Part shown: positions 25,540-37,614 of the stretch, in pieces | Numbering within the stretch: position 1 is the first letter of the stretch | How the letters are laid out: every line of letters starts with the position of its first letter | Assembly (NCBI RefSeq): GCF_000283155.1 | Contig: NW_004454225.1 | Location: forward strand, 5,097,472-5,161,471 | DNA: 64,000 nucleotides | Direction of reading: 5' to 3' | DNA from: Ceratotherium simum simum | Lineage: Eukaryota; Chordata; Mammalia; Perissodactyla; Rhinocerotidae | Made by a program: the position numbers and the translations under genes | Notes under the pieces: generated by a model | The model's database searches: none | What the model saw: the letters and a program-made list of their open reading frames with translations, nothing else | Told to the model about the DNA's origin: nothing

Positions 25540-25860
25540 GAGGTGAGAGCAAGGTAAGACTGGAACACCAACTGGCGTGCCAGGTTCTGTCACCGAGGCC
25601 TGAAATGTCAAGGGCAGGTAGAGGAGGGTGATAGGTGCTTCGTCAGAAGATGGTTTAAAGCCTCAAGGACATGGTGTTTTAACTGGGCCTCAGGAATGGG
25701 CAGGATTGCAGCAGGTGGAGGTGGGAGGGGAAGAGCGTGCCCGGTTGAGGGAAGAGCATGAGCAGTGGTCTTGAGGCGGACAGCGATGGGAGATGAGGGC
25801 ACTGGAGGCCTGGAGGGTCAACTGTATTTGTAAATGGAAAAGCTGCTCCAGGCCAAGTGA
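25540..25860 (+). repeat. Old interspersed repeat, family not assigned
   Basis: It shares the style of the repeat at 22780-23010 ('gtggtcttgaggcggacagc', 'gatgggagatgagggcactg'). The similarity is seen by eye only. Confidence 0.35.
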
Positions 25861-26924
25861 CAGGCAGGCCAGGCGCAGGTGGGGAGCTGGTGCTCCAAAT
25901 CACTCCCAAGCTGAAGGGATTCCCGGCAGCTGTTAGTTGGAATTTTCCATTGGTCCTCCTCTTTCCTTTCTTTCTCAAAGCCTTTCTGTTTGGGATCACT
26001 TGCCTTGAGGCATGAGATGCAGCACCCTCCCAGCCAGCCTGAAGTAGGTGTCATGTCACCATGACACAGCCCCCAGTTTTTAAGGCTGTGATTCAGCCTT
26101 CACCGGCCCAGGGCCCTGCCAGCCGTGAGCTCACCCTCCCTTGGCACTCACCCACGTTTGGGCTCCCCCAGCTGGGCTGCTCTTCTCTGCAAGCCAGCAG
26201 GCGGGATCTGGAAGCTGCCTGCCTAGGGGACAGTGGGCATGGAGGAGGCGGGACCCAGCAACAGAGACATGTGGTCATCTTGCTAAGAACATCAGGAGAG
26301 CAAGCAGGGTGGGCCCTGACCCAGGTGCACAAGTTGAGCCACTGCTTCTGCCCACCTGTCAAGTAGGCATGACAGGCACTCTCATGTCACATGCACACTT
26401 AGGAGACGAACCAACGTCTACCTCCCCATTCCTTCTGCCCACTGATCCTTTTTTTTAGATAAGAGAGATAAGATGAGTTTTACTCAAGCCAAGCCGAGGA
26501 TTATAACCTGGGAAACCAGTTTCCACAAAGGAAGAAAGCGTTCCCCACCCACTGCTCCTTGTTCTGCCCTCTGAAACACCCACACGACGTATTCCTCTTC
26601 ACCTAATAGCCCATCGAATACTTTGTGTCACCCCCAAATCTTCTCTTCATGAGACTACATGTCTTCAAATTTTAAACCATTCCACGCACACCGTCTGGTC
26701 CTGCTCTGGCAGGTCAACATCCCCCAGTGTCTGCCGCTCTAACACTGTCCAGAAAGGCTTCACCAGGTGACCACTGAGGGCCCCCCGGCCGTGCAGGACA
26801 GAATGCCACCCCCACCTCGAGTTCTTTATTTTCTCAGCCTGGGGATGGAATGCAAAGACACGGGCAGCAGGAGCCATATAGGCGGAGGGTGAGGACAGTC
26901 ACAAATGAGCAGACACCTTAGGTT

Positions 26925-27440
26925 CCTTCAGTCAGTCACTCAACTATCATTCATCCAGTGCCCACTACATGTCAGATTGGAGCCAGGCAGATGCTGTGGT
27001 GGCCCTCCTGGAGCTGATGGCTTTGTGGGGGGAGAAAGTAAAAAAGCAAGTAAACACCCATCTAGGATGATTTCAGATAGTAATCCATGCTTTGAAGAAA
27101 ACAGAAGGTTATAAGAGACCTGGCCATGCAAAGATCAATGGGAAGAGAATTCCAGGTGGAGGGGGCTGCCAGTGCAAAGGGCTTGAGGCAGTGATGAGCA
27201 TGGCAGACTCAAAGGCTGCTGTGGCTCCAGCAAAATGAGCAAGGGCAGAAGGGAGAATGTGGTTGGAGACGAGGCTGGAGAGGCAAGGAGCCTGAATTTA
27301 TTCCCAGTTCTGGGGAAGTTCCTTTGGAGGGCATTGGACCTCAGATATGATCTGATTTATGCTTTAAATTTTAAGAGAAAGGAGAGACCAGTGTAGAAAA
27401 GAGGCATCAGGAAAGGCTTCCTGGAAGAGTCAATGAAACT
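26925..27440 (+). repeat. Old interspersed repeat, family not assigned
   Basis: 'attccaggtggagggggctg', 'gtgcaaagggcttgaggcag', 'gagacgaggctggagaggca' and 'caggaaaggcttcctggaag' are segments of a widespread mammalian repeat whose name I cannot give with confidence. No coding sequence. Confidence 0.5.
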
Positions 27441-27529
27441 TTCTACCACAGAATTAGAGAAAAGTCACAGCCTCCCATGAGCAGTGGGAAATTCACCCCT
27501 CTAAAATGGTTTCTCCCAAGAAGACATAA

Positions 27530-28270
27530 GAATGGTCTGAATGAAAAGATGCTCAACATCATTAGCCATTAGGAAAGTGCAAATTAAAGCCATAATGAGA
27601 TGCCACTTCACATCCACAACTAAAAAGACAGATAATAAGTGTTAGCAAGGACATGGAGAAATTGGAGGCCTCACATACTGCTGGTGGGAATGTAAAATGG
27701 TGCGGTTGCTTTAGAAAACAGTTTGGCAGTTTCTTAAAAAGTTAAACATATATTTACCTACGACCTAGCAATTCCACTCCTAGATATCTACTCTAGAGAA
27801 ATGAAAACACTTGTCCACATAACTTGTACACAAATGCTCATAGCAGCAATACTCACAATGGCTAAAAAGTGAAAACAACTCGAATGCCAGCACTTTGGTA
27901 ATGGATAAATAAAATGTGGTATATCTGTCCATATGCTAGACTATTACTCAGCAATAAAAAGGAATGAAATGCTGATACATGCTACAACATGTGCGTGCCT
28001 CAAAAGCCTTGTGCTAAGGGAAAGAAGCTAGATGCAAAAAAAACACATGCTGTAGGATTCCATTTATAAGAAATGTCCAAACAAGACAAACCTATAGAAA
28101 CAGAAAGTAGATTAGCGGTAGTCAGAGTCTGGGAGTAGGAACGGAGAGTAATTACCAATGGGCGAACCGGGATCTTGTTCCGGTGATGGAAATGTTCTAA
28201 ACTTAGATTGTGGTGATGGTTGCACAACTCTGGAAATTTGCTAAAAATCATTGAATTGTACCCCCGAGCA
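27530..28270 (+). repeat. L1 LINE 3' fragment, sense
   Basis: 'atgctcaacatcattagcc', 'actgctggtgggaatgtaaa', 'attccactcctagatatcta', 'ctcagcaataaaaaggaatg' and 'ttgtggtgatggttgcacaa' trace the end of L1 ORF2 into the 3' UTR. Many stops and indels show it is dead. Confidence 0.9.
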
Positions 28271-28439
28271 GATCATGTTTCTTCCCTAATCCTCCAAGCA
28301 ACCATGACACAACCCTGAGGGCCGCCTCGCTCACCTGTGGTCCCTACTCACCTTGGCCCAGCCACGTGCAGCTCCTTCCAGGGACTTCACGGCCCCGCCC
28401 GGGGGCCACTTTGGTGGCCCGCCCTCCAGGTCACAGCAT

Positions 28440-28595
28440 TTCTCCCTGTCACTTGGGACTGTTCCTTTCGCTTCTCTCTCCCCTTTAGCCTGAACTCTAG
28501 GAAGCAAGGACTTGTTCATGCTGTGCCCCCAGCACCCAGGGCTGGTCCAATAGCTGGTGCTTCTTCAACACTGGGTGATTTACGGAAAAGCAGGA
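28440..28595 (+). repeat. L2 LINE 3'-end fragment
   Basis: 'aactctaggaagcaaggact', then 'gtgcccccagcacccagg' and 'gctggtgcttcttcaac' follow the L2 tail. Confidence 0.6.
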
Positions 28596-28718
28596 AAGTC
28601 TGCGCGCTGGGGAGAGGTTTCTGCCTGTGACACCCGCGTATGAGAAGAGTTTGCTTGTAAGTCAGCTTTCCTATAGCTTTATTTAAGTTCTTATTCTGAC
28701 AGTTCTGCTTTTGTTTTA

Positions 28719-28764
28719 ACTAGTACAAGATCCAGGAACTGACTAGTACAAGATCCAGGAACTG
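28719..28764. repeat. Perfect 23-bp tandem duplication
   Basis: The unit beginning ACTAGTACAAGATCCAGG occurs twice head to tail at 28719-28741 and 28742-28764 without mismatch. Confidence 0.97.
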
Positions 28765-29230
28765 AAGCAAACCAGTGACTATCTCACTATTCGGTCATTA
28801 CATCGAAGCAGTATAATTGCGTAACCACGAGTAACAGGATCTCACTGAACAGCTCCTGGAAAGTCCTGTAGTTAATGTAACTTTGGAAAGTTCACTTCAT
28901 TCTACTTTCAAGGCTCAAACCCCTTCTACACACCGCCCCCTGCTGGGCAGCTGAGAATTGCTCTTGGTTCTCTCCTAGGTGTGCCAAAGCCACCCTCCCC
29001 ACCCCCACCCTGCAAATCCTCAGGGCCCCGCCTTAGTTCACATCCTCAGCTCTTCACTGCTGTGTTTTCCTCCAGCCTCTTCCCACCTGGACCCTGCTCT
29101 GAACCACCCCCAAGGGTCATAGATCTAAGAACACCAATCTTGTTCTTAGATTATTCTTGTTCTTAGAATCTCTTCTTCTCAAAAACATTCAATGGCTCCC
29201 TAGTGCCTACGGAAGTCATTGAAATTCTTT

Positions 29231-29431
29231 TTTTTTTTCCTCCCCAAAGCACCAGCACATGGTTGTATATCCTCGTTGTAAATTTTTCTAGTTCTTCTAT
29301 GTGAGCTGCCACCACAGCATGGCAACTGACAGACGGGTGGTGTGGTTCTGCAACCGGGAAACAAACCCGGGCCGCTGAAGCAGTGAGAGCACTGAACTTT
29401 AACCACTAGGCCATCAGGGCTGGCTCTCGTC
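29231..29431 (-). mobile_element. ERE-like SINE
   Basis: On the plus strand it starts with poly-T, then 'gtgagctgccaccacagcat' and ends 'aaccactaggccatcagggc'+'tggct', the reverse of the ERE head. GAAATTCTTT flanks both sides (29221-29230 and 29432-29441). The body differs from the commoner subtype ('gggtggtgtggttctgc'). Confidence 0.9.
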
Positions 29432-29695
29432 GAAATTCTTTAGCATGGCATCCAAGATCCCTCACAATCTGGCCCTGAACCATCTTTCTCATATTACCCC
29501 CTACTGTTCCCCTGCCTCCCAAGCAGTTTCTACTCATTCTTTAAGACATAACTTGAGGAAGCCACCCCAGATCACCCGGCTGGCCCAGTTCACGACTGTT
29601 GGACTGTGGATTGTCTGTGCCACTTCTCTGGCACTGAGCCTATGCTGTCTTTTTCATTGCTGCATATGTCTCATCCTTACAAGAAACAGTTTATA

Positions 29696-29999
29696 GGGCC
29701 TGCCCCGTGGCTTAGCGGTTAAGTGCGCGCGCTCCACTATTGGCGGCCCGGGTTCAGATCCTGGATGCGCACCGACGCACCGCTTCTCCGGCCATGCTGA
29801 GGCCGCATCCCACATACAGCAACTAGAAGGATGTGCAACTATGACATACAACTGTCTACTGGGGCTTTGGGGAGAAAAAAAGGAGGAGGATTGGCAATAG
29901 ATGTTAGCTCAGAGCCGGTCTTCCTCAGCAAAAAGAGGAGGATTAGCACGGATGTTAGCTCAGGGCTGATCTCCCACACAAAAAAAAAATAAAAAAAGA
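29696..29999 (+). mobile_element. Long-form ERE SINE with a 15-bp target-site duplication
   Basis: A complete long form: tRNA-like head, 'cagcaactagaaggatgtgc', 'ctactggggctttgggg', then two tandem copies of the 'gaggaggatt...gctcag' module and an A-rich tail. AAGAAACAGTTTATA flanks it at 29681-29695 and 30000-30014, so the insertion is fairly young. Confidence 0.97.
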
Positions 30000-30079
30000 A
30001 AGAAACAGTTTATAAACTCTTTGAGGCCAGGCACCAGGTCTTAAAACAAAAGTTATAGCAAAAATGATAATCCTGGTTT

Positions 30080-30255
30080 GGCACTTTTGCAACCGTTATC
30101 TTCCCTTCCTCACAATGGCCGTGTGGGGTAGGCAGAGCACAGGTTATAATCTCCACCTGGCAGATGAGGAAGCGAAGTTCAGAGAGGCTAAGTAACTTGC
30201 TCACAGTCACACAGGAAGCCAGCGGCAGGGCAGGGAGAGGGCCTGGGTCTTCTGA
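30080..30255 (-). repeat. MIR SINE
   Basis: Reverse MIR: 'ctggcagatgaggaagcgaa', 'gttcagagaggctaagtaac', 'tgctcacagtcacacaggaa'. Confidence 0.85.
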
Positions 30256-30913
30256 CACCTGCTTCTGTCCTTGTTCCATTACCCCCTGCAGTCTCCCTTG
30301 TGTGCTTCCGATTTCCCGAACCTTATCTATGGCGCATGACAGCCAATGTTTGTCGATTCGATAATCTCCAATTTCAATCTCTGGATAATGTCCCACTGCT
30401 GTAGTGACCTGGTGTTTCCTGCTGTTAAAGGCTCAGCCTCCATCTCTGCATCTCCAGCAGGAAGCAGTCCCTGCGCTGGAAAGAGCCAGGTGGGAAGTCA
30501 CGTGCTCTAGGGCCCGGTGCAGCCTCTGCCCTTCAATAGCTGTGGGGCCATGCGGAGCCCCCCAACCAAAGAAGGATGGGGCAGCATCGCGGCTCTCAAA
30601 TTAGGTGCTGGGATTTTTTTTTTTAATTTAGTAGGCCTCTAAGGCTTTGTGGGAAATGTAATTTGTAAAAATTAAATATCTGTACTGTTGCCCCAGCAGG
30701 GCCCGGGCCTGCCTGGCTCTCCAGGATCACAGCAAGGGAGGCGGCGGTGGCGTTCCTGTGCAGTGATGCCTAGGGCCAGCTTCCACTCTGGTTATTTGTT
30801 CACCACTCACAGTCCCTGCAGCACCAACTGAAGAGAAAATATGTTGACCTGTCATCCAAGATTAAACAGGGCCTCTGCTGACCTCAGAGAAGAAGTCAAT
30901 CAAAACTCAGCCA

Positions 30914-31095
30914 GGGCCAGCCCCGGTGACCTAGTGGTTAAGTTCGACATGCTCCACTTTGGTGGCCTGGGTTCAGTTGCTGGGTGTGGACCTAAACATA
31001 GTCTGTCAGTGGCCATGCTGTGACGGCGACCCACATACAAAAAGAGGAAGACTGGCAGTGGATGTCAGCTCAGGGCGAATCTCTCTCAGAAAAAA
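30914..31095 (+). mobile_element. ERE SINE, older subtype
   Basis: The head is AGGGCCAGCCCCGGTGACCT, then 'gacccacatacaaaaagagg' and one 'gtcagctcagggcg' module. The near-repeats AACTCAGCCA and AGCTCGGCCA flank it. Confidence 0.9.
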
Positions 31096-32187
31096 AAGCT
31101 CGGCCATGTCAAAACTAGTGAAATTTCCCATGTTAAATTGTTAAAAATTCTCATATTCTCATGTTCTTCCCCAAAGACCACAGGGGACCCCTGAGGGTGA
31201 ACAGGGTGGCTCGGCTGTAGAGGGGAGAAGGCACCATGGGAGCCATGGGGAGCTCAGGAAGAGAGTTTGGAAAGGACTTATTGTGGGGTGTTGGTCATGT
31301 GCTGGGTGACATGGGGGGTCTGAGTGGGCAGGGCTTTCCCCTAGATGGATGCTTTCCAGAAGGGGGAGGGGTGATCAGGTGTCTTAATAAACCTTGTCTA
31401 CAGGGAGGGGTCTGGAGCAGGTACGGCTGTGACTGGTGGTCACTCTTGTAGCCGGGAGGGGGGAGATTTGGTTGTTTTTGTGGCAGTGACTACTGGTGGG
31501 TCTCATTTTTGTCTTGATTCTCAGTTACAGAGCAGCCTCGTCAGACATTGATGTTCTGTGTAATTGTTCACCCTCCACAGGAGAACCCCAAGCTGTGAGG
31601 GCCAGGCCCGCTCCTGGTGTCAGGGCTGCTGTCTCTTTCTCAGGAAGAATGTCAGAGGACAGAAGTCCACCACTTGTGGTCTCTCCAGCTGGAACAGCCC
31701 CAGTGCCTCTGCAGACCCCCTTTACAATGCCTTGTCCTCACCTCTCACCACCTGACGGCTGTCTGTGGACCATGCCAGGCCAGCAGGGCCTAAGGCCTGG
31801 GTACAGAAGGTGAATGGGGCAGCCACAGCCCCCTGCTCTGTGGGTGGGTGGGGGGCATGCCTGGAGCACGGTGCCAGCCCAGGTTCCAGCCAGAATGGGA
31901 ATCAGGCCCTGAGGTGAGAGCCGAGAGCCAGCCTGCCTGGAGTCCTCGGCCACAACAGGAGAGATTCCCCAGCAGGAGAGACCTCCCCAAGAGGTGTCCC
32001 AGTAGCAGCATCTGACCTGACCAGGTATGGTCTTCAGAAAGGCTCCAAGGGCAGGGGAGGGGGAGGGCTAGAGGCAGTGGGGGATGGGGCGTGGTGCAAT
32101 GAATGGGGGAGGAGCGACAGAGGAGACCAAATTCAGGAGGCAAAAATCAAAAAGACTCAGTTCCCAACCGGAATTAAAAGATGAGGG

Positions 32188-32373
32188 AGGGGGCCATAGT
32201 GGTTAAGTCCATGTACTCTGCCTCAGCGGCCAGGGGTTCGCAGGTTCGGATCCCAGGTGCGGACCTATGCACTGCTTATCAAGCCATGCTGTGGCAGTGT
32301 CCCACATACACAAAGAGGAAGACTGGCACAGATGTTAGCTCAGGGCCAATATTCCTCACCCAAAAAAAAAAAG
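32188..32373 (+). mobile_element. ERE SINE, 5'-shortened head
   Basis: The 'ggggccatagtggttaagtc' start lacks part of the usual head. B box 'ggttcggatcccaggtgcgg', 'catacacaaagaggaagact' and an A tail are present. Confidence 0.9.
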
Positions 32374-32919
32374 ACAAGGGCGAGGGAGGCACTGAGCATG
32401 GGCCTGAATGAGACTCCAGAGGCACAAAAGCACTAGTGGCATGTGGACTTGTACCAGCTGCAGACGCCACATCACCCCCATGGCCATCATCTACCCAAGC
32501 GAGTCACTAACATCCTACACCAGCAATTATATTTATGCATCACCATCACATTACTGAAAAACCCCAGAAAACTCTGGCTTTCTCCAAAGCATCTAACTGG
32601 TAGGACGCTTAGGTGGGAGGGTAACTAGAGTAGCCGGGACCCTCACAGCCTGGTGGGCAGTCTGGGTGGGGAAGAAGAGGGAGCCTGGGACCCAGGGCGA
32701 GGCAAGGGAAACTGTGAGGCCTCTTCTCCAAGAAGAAGATGCCAGCTCTGCTGACCCTTGGGGGGCTTCGGAGCCTTTGGGGGCTTCATTGTGAGGCTGG
32801 GCAGGGCTAAGGTCTGGGCTGTGGAGGCAAACCTGAGAACAGGTGTGTCACCTGCCCCCAGAGTGCCACCTGGTCAAAGGCCAATTCCCTGGAGCTCTCT
32901 CTTCTCCTCACTCCTCTAT

Positions 32920-33366
32920 TCATTTCCTGTGGCTGCTGTAACAAATTATGACAAACCTGGGGGCTTAAAACAACAGAAATTTATTCTCTCACAGTTTGGG
33001 AGGCCAGAGTCTAAAATTAAGGTGTCCTCAGGGCTGGTTTCTTTCACAGGAAAATTTTGAGGGAGAATCTCTTCATCCTCCCTTGCAGCTTCTGGTGTTG
33101 CTGGCAACACTTGGCGCTCCTTAGCTCGTGGCTGCATCACTCCAGTCTCTGCCTCTGTCTTCACACGGCCTTCTCTCTGTGTCTCTGTGTCCTCTCCTCT
33201 TCTGGTAAGGACACCAGTCACAGATTTAGGCTCGCCCAAAATCCAAGATGATTTCCTCTTGAGATCCTTAACTAATTGCCTCTGCAAAGACTTATTTCCA
33301 AATAAGGTCACATTCTGGGGTCCTGGGTAGACATGCATTTTGGAGGGATGCTATTCAACCCACTAC
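32920..33366 (+). repeat. Old mammalian interspersed repeat, family not assigned
   Basis: 'cctgtggctgctgtaacaaa', 'cttaaaacaacagaaattta', 'gcatcactccagtctctgcc', 'tttccaaataaggtcacatt' and the end 'attcaacccactaca' are a familiar, widespread mammalian repeat of about 440 nt. I do not name the family. Confidence 0.7.
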
Positions 33367-35419
33367 ACCCACCAAAAAGTCTGAGGTCATTGATGTCCCT
33401 CAAGGTTGAGGTTCTGAAGGTGATGCCCCCGCAGAAGTAGACCCAGGGGCCGGGTTCAAGGCCCTGGCTGGCACTGGAGGCTACTCAGGGGTGTCAAGTG
33501 CTCCAGGGAAGTTGCTGCTGCCATCCACAGGGCCACCATTCTGGTCAAGCTTCCAACGTCCCAGTGCAGGAGGCCACCGGGAACAGGGCCTGCAAGGCCC
33601 CACTGGCCCCTGCCACCCCAGCTCTGTGGACACGCCTGGTCCCCCCGCGTAAGAAACTGCAGCTGACAGCGGGCAGTGAGGCTGCTACTCCTCAGGCAGG
33701 GGCTGCACGGCCACCTTCGATGCCCCATCAAGCTGCAGCTTCCTCACCTTGGGGCTACCGTGCAGCATTTTTATATAAGAAAAAAATAAGGGTGTTAAAC
33801 TTGAAAAAGAAAAAAAAATATTGGGCAAGTGGCAGGCAGGAGAAACCTGTGGCTCCCTGCAGGGGACACTGCAGTCCCCCAGAGACTGTTGTTGCTGAGG
33901 GAGCTGCGGCAGCCATGGAGGAATGAGCGCGAGAGGGAGCGCTCTGAACGCTCCTGGGCACAAAAGTATGAGATTGTGATTTTTAATTTAAGAGCATATA
34001 ATCAGAAAACACATAAAAATACGTCGTCTGCCTAAATAAGAAACAGGGAACAAAACTAGATGGCGCTCCTCTTGCCTCACAAAGTGTCCTGAAATGCCCT
34101 GAGGACCCTCCACTTGGGCACAGCCCGTGTTAAATGACACAGTGGACACCCTGTGGGTGCCTGGTCGCTGAGCAGCCCCAGGCGCCAGGCCCAGAGGCGA
34201 GCTGGCCGGGGTCCCTGCAGCAGACCCTCGCCTGCCTCCTGGACCACAGGAGGCTGATGCTTGATGCTGGGGAGACGAAGGACCAGGCGGCCGGGGGAAG
34301 CACCACCCCTGGCTCGCTGGGAGAAGCAGAGCTGGAATTGGGACCTGAAAGGAGGAGGGTGGAATTTGCCAGTCTCGGGGGGAGGATGGATGACCCCGGG
34401 AGAAAAAAGTCAGGCGAGGTTGGGGCTGGTGGACAGACACAGCATGGATGGAGGGCCTCCTGGATCTGTGGAGGGCACTGAAGAACCACCTCGGGTTGGG
34501 GGAAACGCCCACAAGTCAGAAAAACCCTGCTGGCCAGAGGGTGGAACCCGATTGGATGGAAGGGTGTTGCAGGCCGAGACTGGCGGGGGCTCCAGCACTG
34601 GTGCAGGTGGGAGGCCGAGGGAGGGGAAGACTGAGTGAGGAGGCCGTCACTGGGTCAGGGACTGCTGGCAGGGGGAGGGGGAGACATAGAGGAGAACACC
34701 TTCATTCCCAGCTTGGGCACCCACCAAGGAATACTGGGGGAGCAGGCCGTTAGGGAAACAGGCAAATGATGAGCTTTCTCTGGGAAAAATCAAACAAATC
34801 GAACAAAAAAGAATCATTGTGGAAAATGATCAGATGGTGCAACCCTCAGAGTTTGGGAACCGCCCCATCAAAAGGAAAAAAAAATAATGGGAGCTGATAA
34901 GAAAGCAGACACTGTCACCCTGGACAATTCCAAACGGGGACCACGGCTGGAGCCCTGGGCCCCGAGATGGACAGTCTGTTGACAAGCCCATGACTGCCCA
35001 AGGCCCGCTTCGGACACCGCACACTTCCTACCTATGTGTTCTGGAAGGGTGCAGAGGAAACACCTGCCCCCGAACACGACATCACTAATGCAACAGTCAA
35101 TATTGGACATAAATCTATTTAGCAGACACTCGCTGTCACCTAGCAACCGGGTCATCAGCAAACTAACTTCACTCCTCCAGCACAACCGAGTGCCCTCTGT
35201 GCTCTGACGGAGGTCGACGTCCCCAGTGGGGACTCTACCCTCCTCCCAGACACACTGAGCAACAATAAAACTGCATAACTGAGAACCTGGGCTGTAAGAA
35301 CCGTGGGTGGAAAGGCTGAGTGCAGAGGCCGAGGGTGGAGGCCACTGCCACGTGGCTCACGCCCTCCTGGATAAGCCACAGTCAGAGCTGTAACAGGATG
35401 GAGGCGGGGCAGGCAGGGG

Positions 35420-35590
35420 CCATATACTTCGGTGCTTATTACTTCTGAGGCAAATATAATTAATTCCCTTTTTATACACTAGGAAACAAAGGCCCAAATT
35501 GCCCACTGACAGCCCTGGGGCAGACTAACAAATGGCAGAGCCAGGCTTCAAGCCCAGATCCGACTCAGAGACTCAAAGCCACACCCGCCA
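35420..35590 (-). repeat. MIR SINE
   Basis: Reverse MIR-like: 'ttatacactaggaaacaaag', 'caaatggcagagccaggctt', 'caagcccagatccgactcag'. Confidence 0.65.
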
Positions 35591-36415
35591 TCAACAGCAT
35601 GAAACCTGCACAGCCAGGAATGCACGAAATGCACACACAAATCAGATCATTAAGTTGCAACAATTTCAGGCTTAAAGTGAACGCATGATATGCCATGTAA
35701 ACTTGACCCGTGTTCACGCACGGGAACAGGAAAGACCTCTATCTTCTGTGTCCTCAGCGCAATACTGTGCAAACAATATCCTGTTACTTACATCAGAACA
35801 AAAAGAGGCGGGGAGTTTTAAAGGTAAATTCAAGACAGTGAATGAAGCATCAGTCAACAGGTGTCAAATATGAACATCAGTACAAGGCTCTTACTGAGAG
35901 CAACACCCCATCTCCGGGGTTAACTGGATACGTCAGTCCCTCTGCTGACCAACTTGGGTTTCCCCGTAGTTTTCTCTAAGTCTCTGGTGTGCAGCGTGGC
36001 TTCACGTAAACACACCACAGCAAGAGCTTGTGCCCAGCGAGGGCTGCCAACAGCTTACCTCTGCGTCTGCGGCCGCCCAGGTGCTGACATCAGGTAAGCC
36101 ACACGGCGGGAACTGTCTGGGCTCATCTTGCAGACAGACTCACCTACAGAACCAAAGTGACAAGAGACTGGATAACACCGAGGATAAATACTGAGGAATA
36201 TCTCTAGATGCCTATTTTCCTCAAAATCATAGTCAAAAGGAAGGAAATCAAAATAGCTGTCAGATTAAACATTTCGCTTTCTCACAGCAGCATGATTCTG
36301 TAAGACATTCAGGTTTTGGTTTGGTTTTAATTTAGTTCAAAATTTTAAAAACGTGAATACCTTATAATAAATTAAGTCACATGCCGAAGCTATTACTTTC
36401 TGTCGAAAGGGCTAT

Positions 36416-36604
36416 TTTTTTTTGGTGAGGAAGATTGGCCCTGAGCTAACATCTGTCCCAGTCTTCCTCTATTTTGTACGGGGGACCACCACAGCATGGC
36501 TTGATGAGCAGTGTGGAGGTCCACACCCAGGATCCGAACCAGTGAACCCCAGGCCACCAAAGCTGAGTGCACGAACTTAACCATTATGCCACCAGGCCGG
36601 CCCC
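36416..36604 (-). mobile_element. ERE SINE
   Basis: The plus strand reads poly-T, 'gaggaagattggccctgagc', 'accaccacagcatggcttga', 'aaccattatgccaccaggcc'+'ggcccc', the exact reverse of ERE. It lies about 1 kb downstream of the TTLL1 poly(A) signal. Confidence 0.94.
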
Positions 36605-36879
36605 GGGCTAGTTTTATACATTAGTTGAATCAGCTCTTTCAGCTCTAATGAAATAGATTGTGATATTGTGATTGATAATATATAATTGGTCTTCGTCCCT
36701 GTTCCTGGCACAGAGCTCCTAAAACTCTCGTAATTTCCTTTCTAAGAGCTACAGGAACATCTTTTTGATAAAATACTGGTTTTTTTCTCAGTTCCTGAAA
36801 TATCTCCAGAGCATAAAGGTGAAATGGGTGTCTTGTTACTCATATAAGCCCCTTTCAACCACGCCAATTCGTGCTAAGG

Positions 36880-37580
36880 AATGACTGGTGGCTGGGGCTC
36901 CCGGATACCTGGATGGGGCCTGGTTGCCAGGGGAACCAACTACGTGAGGAGAGGGTTGGAGCTTTCAGCCCCACCCCCAACCTCCAGGGATGCGAGAGGG
37001 GCTGGAGGTTGACTTAATCACCAATGGCCAATGATTTAATTAATCGTACCTATATAATGGTGCCTCTATAAATATCCCCTAACTATGGAATTTGAAGAAG
37101 TTCCAAGTTGCTGAATGTGAAGATGCTGGGAGGGTGGTACACCTAGAGGGGGCATGGGAAGCTCTGTGCCCCTTCCCGCGTACCCTGCCCTATGCATCTC
37201 TCCCATCTGGCTGTTTCTGAGTTATATCCTGTTACAATAACGGATAATCTAGAATCAAATGATTCTCTGAGTTCTGTAAGCTGCTCTAGCAAATTAATCG
37301 GACCTGAGGAGGGAGTCTAGGAGGGGAACATGGGAACCTCCGATTTATAGCAGGTAGGTCAGAAGCACAGGTAACAACCGGGACTGGCGATCAGCCTCTG
37401 AAGCGGTGAGAGTGGGGGCAGTCTTGTGGGACTAAGCCCTTAACCTGTGGGATCTGATGCCATCTCCAGGCAGACAGAGTCAGAATTGCAGGACACCCAG
37501 CAGCAGCCCAAGAATCGCAGAGTTGCTTGGAAAAATCCCCACCCATCTGGTCTCAGAAGTATTGCGAGTCTGTGAGTAAA
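36880..37580 (+). repeat. LTR-like ancient repeat, family not assigned
   Basis: A TATA-like 'cctctataaatatc' (about 37070) is followed by 'ccctgccctatgcatctctc', 'gttatatcctgttacaataa', 'tgggaacctccgatttatag' and 'gtgggatctgatgccatctc'. This arrangement resembles an old LTR and adjoining internal sequence of an endogenous retrovirus-like element. No protein-coding frame survives. The family name is uncertain. Confidence 0.5.
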
Positions 37581-37614
37581 GCAGAAACAGGGAGTTTTTC
37601 CTAGTAATAGACTC

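Larger units (their letters stand above)
28930..30045 (+). repeat. L2-like LINE split by two EREs
   Basis: The pieces 28930-29230, 29432-29695 and 30000-30045 read through when the two EREs are ignored: 'caatggctccctagtgccta', 'catggcatccaagatccctc', 'cacaatctggccctgaacc', then 'aactctttgaggccaggc' after the second insertion. This is the order of the L2 3' half. Confidence 0.7.
16990..37600. other. Intergenic region between the island and the TTLL1 3' end
   Basis: No gene is recognised. The region holds EREs, MIRs, L2 pieces, two L1 fragments in opposite orientation, and LTR-like relics near 32.9-33.4 and 36.9-37.6 kb, all listed separately. Stretches such as 17600-18450, 18650-19330, 20060-21200, 26060-26900, 31100-32180, 33370-35400 and 35600-36400 show no element I can name. 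Confidence 0.7.

Noticed and set aside
24668..28270. Possible reverse transcriptase gene in the L1 fragments
   Set aside because: Both fragments are 3' ends only, with many stops and indels, and lie in opposite orientations.
29696..29780. tRNA-like A and B boxes
   Set aside because: They are the heads of ERE SINEs, seen 17 times with A tails and target-site duplications, not functional tRNA genes.
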